In this document: positions 54,864 to 64,000 of the stretch, in pieces
How the letters are laid out: the number at the start of each line of letters is the position of its first letter
Position numbering within the stretch: position 1 is the stretch's first letter
Source of the DNA: Pleurostoma richardsiae
Lineage: Eukaryota; Ascomycota; Sordariomycetes; Calosphaeriales; Pleurostomataceae
Direction: 5' to 3'
Assembly (NCBI GenBank): GCA_030052745.1
Contig: JANBVO010000001.1
Span: forward strand, 62,001-126,000
Length of the DNA: 64,000 nt
Program-made: the position numbers and the translations under genes
Notes under the pieces: generated by a model
The model's input: the letters and a program-made list of their open reading frames with translations, nothing else
Told to the model about the DNA's origin: nothing
Databases searched by the model: none

Positions 54864-55902
54864 CACGCCCAGAAGCACGACAAGACGGAACAGGTAAGAT
54901 GATAGAGAATTACGAAACAAACAAGCGATAATATAACCAAGAGAATGAAGATGCGACCAGAAGAGGCTCAACGCTCTGGCATCGTGGACATTTTGATCAA
55001 CGCCAATGAGGCCCGAGCCTCGATGTCTGCGTGGACACTATTGCCGATACTCGTCGGACAGTATGTACGCAGCCGCCTGGGAGGGTCGCCGGCGTGGCAA
55101 CCCTAGCAGCCGAACGAATAGGCGCCCGGCTTGCGCAACCAACAACCATCGGGCGAAGCAGGGGGGTTTTCATGTTTGCGTTTCACATCGCGGGTGGGCA
55201 GATGGCAGTGCCACACTGGTGCCTTTCAGATGGCGATATTCCCGTTGTTAGACGCAGCTGGAGAAAAGATTGTCTTGCTGTGGAGCGGAATGCGAACCGC
55301 TCTGCCTAGCTGCTCCGCCTCCACGACCGCTATTTTCTGCAAGAAAACGCATGATGTCGGCTTCAACGAAAGGCCGGGCTGTCGAAACGTCACGGACAGT
55401 GTCTTCTTCCCTTTATCTCCAGTTGCACGTCAATGAAAAGTAGTTGTTTTTGCGTAGTGGCCCTAACTTTTCGGCGCGGCCCGCTATTCAACCGTTCCTT
55501 TAAGCTTCCGCTAGGGCATCTTGTCCATACGGTATAACTAGGGATTGACCACATGGATTGGGCTGCATACAAAGAAAGATTCTCACAACCGGCCACTTTG
55601 TCGGAGGGATTGCACTTGCGGAGATCGCAATTGAGATATCGGATATGACAAGTATCTGAGCAGCGCAGAACGGGCTTGCCACACTCTGTATGCAGTCACT
55701 GCCAATCGCATACCAAAGAGTTCCCGTAAGGCTTCCTCTGCAGGTCAGCTTATGTCTAATAGCCTACTCAGATGGCGATGCATGTCGCCCAAGAACGCTT
55801 GCCACGCCCGAAGCAATGCAGCCGCACCTTATATGGACACCAATGTCCCTCTCACAGCCTCCCTCCAGCAGAAACTACTATGCACAACCCAAGTCGTAGC
55901 TA
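54864..55902. other. intergenic between NLR and monooxygenase
   Basis: 1.04 kb upstream of the NLR gene and downstream of the monooxygenase (same strand). I looked for a partner gene encoding a prion-forming or lipase-linked effector and saw none. Confidence 0.5.
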
Positions 55903-57914
55903 TCACCTCGCTCGTGAAGCGGCAACGTCCTCGTCGAGATACCAAGTCTCGTCCTCCCCCTCCTCCAGCTCCCTAGTCGAGAATCCGTTGCCGAGGTATC
56001 CGAACCTGTTCCGCCCATGCTCGTGCACATACTCGAAATCCTCTCCGCGGAACCCCTCCAGCATGTGGAAGAAGTGCACCCTGCCGCCTGGGTGCAGCGC
56101 CGTGACCGGCCCGTCCGCGCGCCCCGCCTTGAACCACGACCGGCACGGCGCTGCCCACGCTGTGCGCGGCATGAAGGCCGCGATATGCTCGTAGTAGTCG
56201 TCCACGGCGGCGCGCGTCGGCGCCAGGGCCTTGATTCCCTCCGTCTGGCACTTCCTGATTGCGCGGGCGATGTATCGCGCGATGTGCTCGCTCAGGGTGA
56301 AGACGCTGCCGTGACCGATGGGGGCGTTGGGACCCATGAAACCTGGCGGGGACGTTCACGTCAGCCGACAAGTACCAACAGGTGCTTGGTAGGGGATGGG
56401 GCATCTTACTAAAGTAGTTGGGCACCCCTGGGACGGTGCAGGACATGTACGCCTTCGGGAGCTGGTCCTTCCAGATGTCTTGCAGGTTTCCATCCCGGCC
56501 TATCAAGGGGAATCTCGGGCAGAACGACACGTTGAATCCCGTGGCGCAAATTATGGAATCCAGCTTCAGGACCTCGCCGGAGGCCAGTTCAATCCCTTCG
56601 GGTACGAATCTCTTGATGCCATCGGTGACAACGGCGACATTGGGCTGGGTCAGGCACTCGAGATAGCCCGGCGCCGGCGTCATTCTCCGGCAACCTAGCG
56701 GGAATGTCGGGATGAGGGCCTTGCAGAGGCGCTCATCGCCGCCAAGCATGGCTTTCATGTATTGCTCGACTTGGGCTTTTGCGAACGCCTGCATGGGGCT
56801 GTCCTTCAAGATCTGGCAGGAGGACGGTGTCAGCACGTCAAACTGAGGCAGTGAAGGTCTTCGAAAGATCTCTCACAATTCGGAAGTTTCCATTTGTCTC
56901 TTTCTCTATGGCCTTCACGAATTTCCGATAGAATGCTGGGTCACTTCTGAACTTTTCGATCTGGGCTGGAGTAAAGTTCTCATTTTCATCAACCTCGATC
57001 TCCTCCAGGATCGCCGATCCCAACATCTTCATCGTCTGAAGCCTCGGCGGGACAATCCAGGCAGGGGTTCGAACGACGTGATGGAGCTTCTGGACACCTT
57101 GGAGTTTGTCAGAACGGGAAAGGTCATGCCAGGGACGGGATCTCTGCTCACTTGGTTGGATAGCCGGCACGATCTGGGAGCCGGAAGAGCCATTGCCGAT
57201 GACAGCGACAACCTTGTTCGAGTAGTCAAAGTCCTTCGGCCACTTGGCGCTATGGATGAGATCTCCCTTGAAGTCATGGACCCCTTCGACATCCGGCCAC
57301 TTCCAGTTGCTGTCTGTGTTAGTCCATTCGGCCTGCCTTAACAGGAAGGAAATGTACACTCACTTTAGGATACCCGATGCATCCACCAAGAAATTGGCGT
57401 AGTCGTCAAACTCTCTCCCCGTCCTCAGATCCTGGACCCTCAGCTCCCACCTCCCGAGCTCCTCGTTCCACCGCGCCTCAACGACCCTATGCATGGTCTT
57501 GATGCAGTCCATCATCTTCTCCTCCTCGCATATCCGGCGTAGATACGCACCAATCTCCTCCGCTGGTGCGAAGAAGCTGGACCACTCGGGATTCGGTCGC
57601 CACGAGAGCTGGTAGTTATGGCTGGGGATGTCGTTCCTGCAGCCCGGGTAGCGGTTCTCGAGCCAGGTGCCGCCGACGTCGTCGTTCTTCTCGTAGACGA
57701 CGTGTTCGTAGTCGGTCAGGTTCAGCCGAAGCGCGCGGATCATGTTGATGCCGCTGGCGCCCGCGCCGATGCCGACGATGCGGATGTGCTTGGTGGCGCC
57801 GAGTGGTTCCTCCTGCACGGTGTAGGCGGCACCGGCAGGACATTTGGCTTGAGCAGCGTCCTGGGCATCGCTCCCGAGATGATCAGAGATCTGAGTCAGA
57901 CGCGGGCCGGCCAT
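55903..57914 (-). CDS. Baeyer-Villiger-type flavin monooxygenase
   Basis: Predicted FAD- and NADPH-dependent monooxygenase that inserts oxygen beside a ketone to give esters or lactones; substrate unknown. Five exons on the minus strand: 57914-57364, 57309-57152, 57097-56877, 56812-56410 and 56342-55903; phases close to 590 residues. The FAD Rossmann motif is GIGAGASG (48-55), followed by VYEKNDDVGGTWLENRYPGC, a class B signature. The Baeyer-Villiger fingerprint is present as FKGDLIHSAKWP (197-208), with HS in place of the usual HT. The NADPH Rossmann motif is GNGSSG (222-227). The stretch ICATGFNVSFCPRFPLIG is the second conserved GxATGF-type element. No signal peptide. It is next to the NLR gene, but no further biosynthetic genes lie nearby, so a cluster is not evident. 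Confidence 0.9.
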
Positions 57915-59390
57915 GGCGTTGGCTGTATGTGTAATACTCTAGAGCGTCAGAGTCCCTTAGAGAGGAAGTGCTGGCCAAGGAGATATACAGAGGGCACCGC
58001 GACTTATTTATCGGAGAAGAAGGCGATTTTCAACTCGTTTGGACGGCGCGTCACTCTTGGCAACTTGCAAGAATCCGTAGGATGATATCCCTGGCCCCTA
58101 TGAGGCAGGAGCTCCGCTGGCAGTCCGCTGGCAATCCGCTGGCAGCTTCCTCGGGGTCGCAGTCAATCACAAGTTGAGACGGCCACGCTCGTGCCCACGA
58201 CATGCGCCAGAGTCTCGTATGAATGGCAAGGTAATATCGGACGAGCACGCTAGCAGAAACGCCGAAGCCGCAAACTGCAACGTACTTCTGACGTCTATTG
58301 GGGCATTGAAACCGGCGGCGAGATTGTTCAGCCTTCACCTCGTCCGGCGCATGGAGATCCTCGGCTTGTTGGCTGCTTTACGGAGGTGCTGACAACTCTG
58401 CTTCACAACAGCCCACGATATTCCATGCTCCCTGGTGGCGCCGCTGAACTGCTGGGGACCTGGGATGCATGTATCCCCGCGGGCGGTGAGCAGGACCGTT
58501 CAAACTCCATGGCGGCCTCCCAATTGGGCATAGAAGGCGCGCCTCTTCTTCGCTCACGGTCGGCTAGACCAGGATGCCGGCATCGCTAGGGCCTGGAGGC
58601 GGACCAGAGCACGGATGGTGGGCTGGAGAAGCGGCGGAGGCTGCCAAAGTCAAGGAAGTGGTGGCATTGAAGTCGTATATCGCCCTATCAGACGCTCTTC
58701 AGCTCGCCCCTGGACCGACCAGCAACTAAGGTGCTGTACGGTGAGTGGCGAATGGGACAGAGAAAGAGGAAGCCGGAGAGACCGGGATCAAGCAGGTAAA
58801 TAAAGACCCCAAGCCACTGTGGGTTCCACAACTCCCGATGCTGCAGGAAACACATCAACGGGGCTCGTACGAAACGAGTTAACATGGCCATTGCCGTTGG
58901 CGATTCGCCGGCATTGGGAGCCTCAACCACGAAGTCCCGACGTCGGGACTTACATCAGACGGCAGCGGGCGTGCTGCAAGCTCCGACGGCCGGGCTGCTC
59001 GCGGCGCCGAGATGCACTCTGTATCTTGATCGTCCTCGCGGGCATGGAAGCATCGCATGACCCTCTCACCTCGATCAGTCTTTCTTTGTTTAGGGAGGAT
59101 TGAGACGGGAGACCAGAAGTACGTTGGGCTGGCTGTCTTTTTGTTAGTGATGTCCCGTTTTAGAACCAGCCAGTCTTCAGGGCCTGTGTAACCTGTACCC
59201 CACTTTCTTCAGCAAACATCAGCAAATTCCGATTGTCTTATGTTGACGCAAAAGCAAATCAAGCCGATTTTCTCGTCCACCTTCCTTGCCTTCACTGAAC
59301 CACTTGCTCCTTAACAGCTCCTCACCGGTAAGCACCGGGCCTTGAGCACTTGTTCAGCAGTTCGTTGAGTCTCTGCCCGCTCGGCCAACC
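57915..59390. other. divergent promoter region
   Basis: 1.5 kb upstream of the monooxygenase (-) and HPM1 (+). Short frames have no family resemblance; no gene called. Confidence 0.55.
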
Positions 59391-60567
59391 ATGTCCTTCT
59401 CCTTCTCATTCGCCGGAGATGATATAGAGGATGCCGGGGACACCCCGGCCCCGATCCCGGCCCAGGCTCCATCCTCTACCTCCACGGCCGCCGAACAGCC
59501 GGCCGCTGCCGCGAGCGCCTTCCCCGTTCAGGGCAAAGCGCTGCTGCCCCCCATGCGTCATTCTCTGAGCGCCATGCTCTCCAGCCTACCGTCCAAGATC
59601 GCATACGGCGTCTTAGACGTCGATCTCGATGGCCGCGGCGTCGTCAGGCTCCCGCGCCGCGAGCTGTGGGACGTAAGGGTCCAGTTGATGGCTGAGGAGA
59701 ACGACGCAGGCACCTCTGAGGGCGAGCTCGAGCCTGGCCTCGGCAAGCACGATGTCAAGACGGGCATCTACGAGGGCGGATTCAAGAGCTGGGAGAGCAG
59801 CGTAGACTTGGTCAAGGTGCTGCATGCGGAGGATCTCTCAAATGCGATGGCTCAGGGGCCGTGCAGGGTGATCGAGGTGAGCAGATCTGTCCGGTGTTAA
59901 TGGCGGCAGGATTGTCATTGAATCTCTATCACAGCTTGGTTGTGGTACCGCCCTTCCATCTCTCGCCCTGTTTCACTGGGCCTGTGCCTCGGGAGGTGTG
60001 GCATCGGAAAGGCCTCCTCTAGAGATCATTCTGGCGGATTACAACCCCTCTGTTCTTTACCTTGTGACGCTGCCCAATTTCATCCTCACGTGGGCTCTTC
60101 AGCATCAAGACCACAGCGACATCCTGCAGCAAGCCTTCACGCCGGACGGCGAGCTAGAGCTCACGCCGGAGGTGATGCAGGCCTTCCAGAGTTTCCTAGC
60201 TTCGTCTCGGATAGCTTTAACGTTCCTATCCGGCGGCTGGTCATCAGAGTTTGTCGAGATGCTGTACGGAGGAGTCGAGCCATATGAGGGCCTGCAGACC
60301 TTCATCATGGGGGCGGAGACGATATACTCGCCCTTTGCCCTTACTTCCTTTGCGGACACACTTGTGTCGTTTCTCCACCGGGAATGGTCGGAGAGTGCTA
60401 CTGATCAGGTAGTAGCGTTCGTCGCGGCCAAGCGCCTCTATTTCGGAGTGGGGGGCTCTCTCGACGACTTTGTCGACATGATCCAGACCCTTGGAGTGAA
60501 CGTCATTCCTATGAGGGAGGAGACCGAGGGCGTTCGACGCGGTGTGGTTAAATGCGTCTTGTCTTGA
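59391..60567 (+). CDS. hpm1: histidine protein methyltransferase HPM1 (METTL18 type)
   Basis: SAM-dependent enzyme that methylates a histidine of ribosomal protein uL3 (Rpl3) in yeast and humans, affecting ribosome assembly. Two exons, 59391-59876 and 59935-60567, give 372 residues. The start is MSFSFSFAGDDIEDAGD, the characteristic N-terminus of fungal members. The region GGFKSWESSVDLVKVLHAED precedes the SAM-binding motif I, VIELGCGTALPSLALF, which spans the exon junction (Gly164-Cys-Gly166). ILADYNPSVLYLVTLPN is motif II. A later segment TIYSPFALTSFADTL is also conserved. An Ala/Pro-rich linker (17-45) is poorly conserved. The exon junction at Glu162/Leu163 is phase 0. Confidence 0.93.
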
Positions 60568-61237
60568 GGGTGCAGGACAGATTTACATCGTCAGATATCT
60601 CTGCTTGTCAGAAGAAGCCTGGCCTCGACCGCAACCGAGAATGGCGAGCGGCGCAATGGGTATCTGGAGTGCGCTTCGATGCGTGCGACGGAGAGGCTTA
60701 GAAGCTACAGCCATGCGGGATTGAGAACGTTTAAAGGACATAAAGTCCTGTATTGCGGCGTCACATATTTTGGCGGAGGATGGAGGCTATAGGCTACGAC
60801 CGTTCCTCAACCGTTTGGAAGACGCAGGCCGGCGTGCAAGACCTCTGCCAGTAATGCACGAGGCACTCCACTGTGTCACTGGGCACTGCGTGTTAGGAGA
60901 CCATGTACCTCCCGTCTGCTGAATACTCAATGGCGTCTAAGCGATGTCTAGGTGGAAGGCTCGACTAGAAAACATGGCGAGCGGTGGTGTATCACTTCAC
61001 GTTACTTATTGCTAGACTCGCAGTAATGAGTATACTCTGATGCAGATGTGTACACAGTTAACAGTCAATAAAGTAATTCAGAAAAACAATAGGATTCATA
61101 ATATTAGTTAAATAAAATAAAGAAAGTAGTAATAAACAAAACAAGTCAGAAGGAAGAGGTGTAGAAAAGAAGGGAAAAAATGAAGGAAAAAAAATGAAAG
61201 GAAGGAGCGACCAACGTCGTTACAAAAGGAAGGAGCA
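60568..61237. other. intergenic, A-rich toward the tRNA
   Basis: 3' flank of hpm1; the part from about 61070 to 61200 is strongly A-rich (low complexity). No coding sequence. Confidence 0.6.
61224..61227 (-). terminator. RNA polymerase III terminator of tRNA-Gln
   Basis: A TTTT run on the minus strand, 10 nt past the tRNA 3' end, is the expected Pol III stop signal. Confidence 0.6.
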
Positions 61238-61308
61238 GCTCGTGGGAGGAATCGAACCTCCATTAGCGGAATCAGAATCCGCTGTGATAACCATTACACT
61301 ACACGAGC
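61238..61308 (-). tRNA. tRNA-Gln (anticodon CUG)
   Basis: 71-nt cloverleaf on the minus strand without an intron. The 7-bp acceptor stem is GCTCGTG with CACGAGC. The anticodon stem GCGGA/TCCGC encloses the loop TTCTGAT. The anticodon CTG sits at positions 34-36 of the tRNA (61275-61273 in the window) and reads CAG. The T arm GGAGGTTCGATTCCTCC is intact and the D arm fits GTGTAATGGTTATCAC. CCA is not encoded, as usual in fungi. Confidence 0.95.
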
Positions 61309-63175
61309 AGCGTTGTCGCGGTTCGGATCAACTTCTTGGTTGGACGCATTGCTGGCTATTGGATCCTAAGTTGTCTGGGCTGTCCGTCGACGGGCCGGAC
61401 TTTTGTCGTGGGGCGAAAGAGGCGATGGGAGAAGGCCGCTGCGGCCAATCACGCTGTCACGGTGACAGAATGGGAAAATTGTGTACTCTAGGCGACCTAC
61501 GGAGTACGGAGTACGAACGGCAGTGCATTTCCGTGGTGGATCAGTCAATCTCGCAAAAAACGACATAGTTTGTCTGCTTCGCCATCAGCGTCTGCAGGGG
61601 CAACCATCACATGGGTCGAGTATATCGCACAAGGGAGTTTGTTTTGACGCTCTAGAGTGCCTATGTCTTTTCTGACGGTTGATGAATACGGAGTATCTGG
61701 GCGGGAGCTGGAGGGACCCCGCCGAGTAACACGGACTTTTCCAGCTCACGTCATGTGTCAGCTGGAGCTGCCAATGCAACGCAGTCTCCGTCTTTTCCAT
61801 GGAGGTGTAGCCTGCAGCTCTCATGCAGCTCGGGAATTATTGAAGTGGTCATACAATAATAGGCAGAGTGAGCCTTTTTAATTCTCGCGGTTAACTTACA
61901 GCCGCGGTCTCAGTATTCTCGACAAGTTACTCCGTACTTGCGAATCTATTACATACGACGTACGTGGTTTATCACCGTAGGTGCTACAGAAGAACTGATC
62001 AACTGACAGTTGGGATCGGCCCGCAGAGGAAAACACCTGCAAGGTACCACTCTGGGTCCTGGGAGCTGCATTAGGGCGACTAACGTTAGCGGCCAGGAAG
62101 ATCTTGCCAAGAAATGACGGAGTCCCTGGAATTGGTGACGGCGCGACACAAGCAGATCACGGCCGCGAAGAATGCTGATGGCGTAGGGCGAGACTGCAAT
62201 CCATCGGAGGGACCCTGCAGAGTATTTATATTCGTGCTTCCAGAAATACGGAATATAGCACGTACGGTATAATATCACGATCGCGAGAACCTGCTTTTGC
62301 TGCGGCCCAGCCCCGAACCCAAGATCTTGGCTACAGGGACAATCCTTTCCACTCGGAAGTTGCCAGCTGGAGTGTCCACAGAACCGGCAACCCGCATAAC
62401 GTTAACCATAATCCACAAGCTCGCCCTCGAGGCAGAGAAGGGCGGGAACACGCGGATAGGAACAACAGCGGTAAGTCGAATACGGAATGTGAGGCCTCGT
62501 CATCACACGCTCTCTTCACCATCTTCACTCCCCTGGCCGCCGACTGGCTGTTTTTGCCTCCGTCAGCAAACGATGGCACGAGGAATGGGCGGCCCACGGT
62601 TCGCGTGCCCAGACCCCTGCGCCCCTTGCGGTCTAAGTTACCCCAGAACCGCCTCTGTTATTTTAGCGCAAATTGCAAACATCTAGACCCTGCTATTGGA
62701 GGACACTCGCTCCGCTGCGACTCTGGCACACCCTCTCTGTCGCTGCCGCCAGCCCGGACTCTCGTGTTCATATTTCGCTGCCTGCCCTACCACAGTCCCG
62801 CGGAGCACTCCTTTTCCCTCCTCCGCTGCTTCTGCACCATCCAGACTCTCCTTGGTCTCATCACGGTCGTTTTCCAAGCCCTCATTCTGCCTTCTCACCA
62901 TCGTTCAGCCTCTTCCGCTCTAATTAATCCTCTTTAATCCCAGACTTCATGTAAGTCGCTGCCGTGGCGCGAAAGCCCCGAACGCATAAACCCCCTTTTC
63001 CTCTGGGCGAAACCGCGCGACGGCCAACGGGAGCCGGCGCATCCGTCCCACGCGGCACAGCATGTCGCAGTTTGACACGAGCATGAACTGCCTCGATCGA
63101 CTTTGCTAACCTTCCTGCTGCAGTTTCCCGACTGTCATTCAAGCTTCATTTCTGAACCACATCAACACCGCCAAC
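61309..63175. other. gene-poor stretch before the GPI-protein gene
   Basis: 1.9 kb with no recognisable gene. It contains short TACGGAGTAC-type motifs near 61495-61515 and 61690, and a pyrimidine-rich leader at 62730-62935 before the gene at 63176. Confidence 0.55.
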
Positions 63176-63969
63176 ATGAAGTTCGCTGCCGCCGCCCTCG
63201 CCCTCCTCATCGCCATTGTCGAGGCCAGGCCCGAGTTCACCAACAGCAACTTTGCCGTCGAGGCCGGCGTCCCCTTCACCCTGAAGTGGAGTAATGCCGT
63301 CGGCGAGGTCACCATTACCCTGAAGAACGGTGACCCCGACAACCTGAAGACCGTCGAGGTTATTGACTGTATGTCGGCTGCTTCTGTCCATCTACTTGTC
63401 CCTTGCACCACGCTGACACAGGAGGTCTGTTGTAGCCGGCGACACTGGCACCTCCTTCACCTGGACTCCTCCCTCGACGCTGCCCAGCGACACCTACGCG
63501 TTCGAGATCTCGGACGAATCCGGCGACCAGCCCAACTACAGCACCCAGTTCACCTTCGCTGGCTCTGCCAGTGCCACCGGTTCCCTGACCAGCGCGTCGG
63601 CCACCGCCGCCACCACCTCCTCTGCCTCTGCCTCTGCCTCCGAGACGTCCACCGCGTCCTCCACTGAGAGCAGCAGCGCTGCCACAACCTCCTCCTCCAG
63701 CGCATCGACTACTACCAGCGAGAGCAGCAGCAGCTCGTCCACGTCCGCAAGCAGCACCAGCTTCACCACTAGCACCAGCTCCAGTAAGTCTCGCAGCCGG
63801 CTTCGAAACTGTATCTGCCATGCTAACCGGGTGCCCAGCCGCGTCGACCACTTCCTCCTCCGCCACCAGCTCGACCACCTCGGTTTCGAACACGAACGAC
63901 GGCAAGCGCCTTGGCTCCCCGCTCGCCCTTGTCTTCGTCGCTGTCGCTTCCCTGCTCTACTTCAATTAA
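63176..63969 (+). CDS. Kre9/Knh1-like Ser/Thr-rich GPI-anchored protein
   Basis: Predicted cell-surface glycoprotein, 223 residues. Three exons: 63176-63368, 63436-63783 and 63839-63969. The signal peptide MKFAAAALALLIAIVEA is followed by a domain of about 90 residues resembling the Ig-like N-terminal domain of Kre9/Knh1 (PEFTNSNFAVEAGVPFTLKW, then TITLKNGDPDNLKTVEVID and TGTSFTWTPPSTLPSDTYAF). Residues about 115-195 are almost only Ser, Thr and Ala, a heavily O-mannosylated stalk. The C-terminus has a candidate GPI omega site (SNTNDGKR) before a hydrophobic tail (LALVFVAVASLLYFN). By family knowledge it is a wall component, perhaps in beta-1,6-glucan assembly. The first intron's acceptor has a nearby alternative; the one at 63435 keeps the domain intact. 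Confidence 0.88.
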
Positions 63970-64000
63970 GAACCAGCAGAGAATTGCGACTCGATGGCAC

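Noticed and set aside
54864-55902. Search for a prion-domain or effector partner gene next to the NLR
   Set aside because: No frame with amyloid-type repeats or an effector domain was found in this gap.

Overview
This window is nuclear DNA from a filamentous ascomycete (Pezizomycotina), most likely a Sordariomycete. The evidence is the many short introns (about 47-124 bp, mostly GT-AG with CTAAC/CTGAC-like branch sites), compact genes on both strands, GC-rich coding sequence, and filamentous-fungal families such as an HPM1-type methyltransferase, a vezatin-like protein, Kre9-like GPI proteins and an NLR with a patatin domain. All gene models were assembled by eye. For each spliced model I checked that exon lengths and phases close into one open frame; none has transcript support.

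Layout, left to right. 1-2.6 kb: no recognisable gene. 2.6-4.35 kb (-): lysine 2,3-aminomutase (radical SAM/PLP). 5.6-7.5 kb (+): MFS transporter of the monocarboxylate type. 9.8-11.2 kb (-): orphan protein with a duplicated C-terminal module. 12.1-12.8 kb (-): RNA polymerase II subunit Rpb7. 14.3-15.1 kb (+): Mpo1/DUF962 membrane dioxygenase. 15.6-18.9 kb: two divergent intronless orphan genes. 19.4-20.6 kb (-): secreted protein with eight 23-residue repeats. 21.5-22.3 kb (-): ubiquitin C-terminal hydrolase. 23.8-24.2 kb (+): small secreted protein. 26.0-26.3 kb (+): small stress/conidiation-type protein with a GC-AG intron. 27.3-28.9 kb (-): triple-KH RNA-binding protein. 30.8-31.8 kb (+): CENP-K/Sim4-like kinetochore protein. 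32.5-33.2 kb (+): dUTPase. 33.6-34.8 kb (-): pyridoxal kinase with an 11-nt microexon. 35.5-36.5 kb (-): PCNA. 37.5-39.6 kb (-): vezatin-like protein. 40.1-40.5 kb (+): EMC6. 40.7-43.4 kb (-): GTPBP1/2-type GTPase. 44.2 kb: doubtful small gene. 45.1-46.5 kb (+): Sec9/SNAP-25 t-SNARE. 46.8-47.2 kb (-): NIF3-like small protein. 47.6-50.0 kb (+): DExH RNA helicase. 50.1-50.7 kb (-): SDHAF3/ACN9. 51.2-54.9 kb (-): patatin-NB-ARC-TPR NLR protein. 55.9-57.9 kb (-): Baeyer-Villiger-type flavin monooxygenase. 59.4-60.6 kb (+): histidine protein methyltransferase HPM1. 61.2-61.3 kb (-): tRNA-Gln(CUG). 63.2-64.0 kb (+): Kre9-like GPI-anchored protein.

Most genes are conserved housekeeping genes (replication/nucleotide: PCNA, dUTPase; transcription/RNA: Rpb7, helicase, KH protein; membrane traffic: Sec9, EMC6, vezatin; mitochondria: SDHAF3). 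They do not form one pathway. The accessory-looking items are the NLR-like STAND protein beside a flavin monooxygenase, the repeat-containing secreted protein, the small secreted protein, the fungal lysine aminomutase and the orphan proteins. The NLR is the strongest candidate for a self/non-self or immune-type system, although its architecture is already known in fungi. I found no CRISPR, no intact transposon and no rRNA gene.
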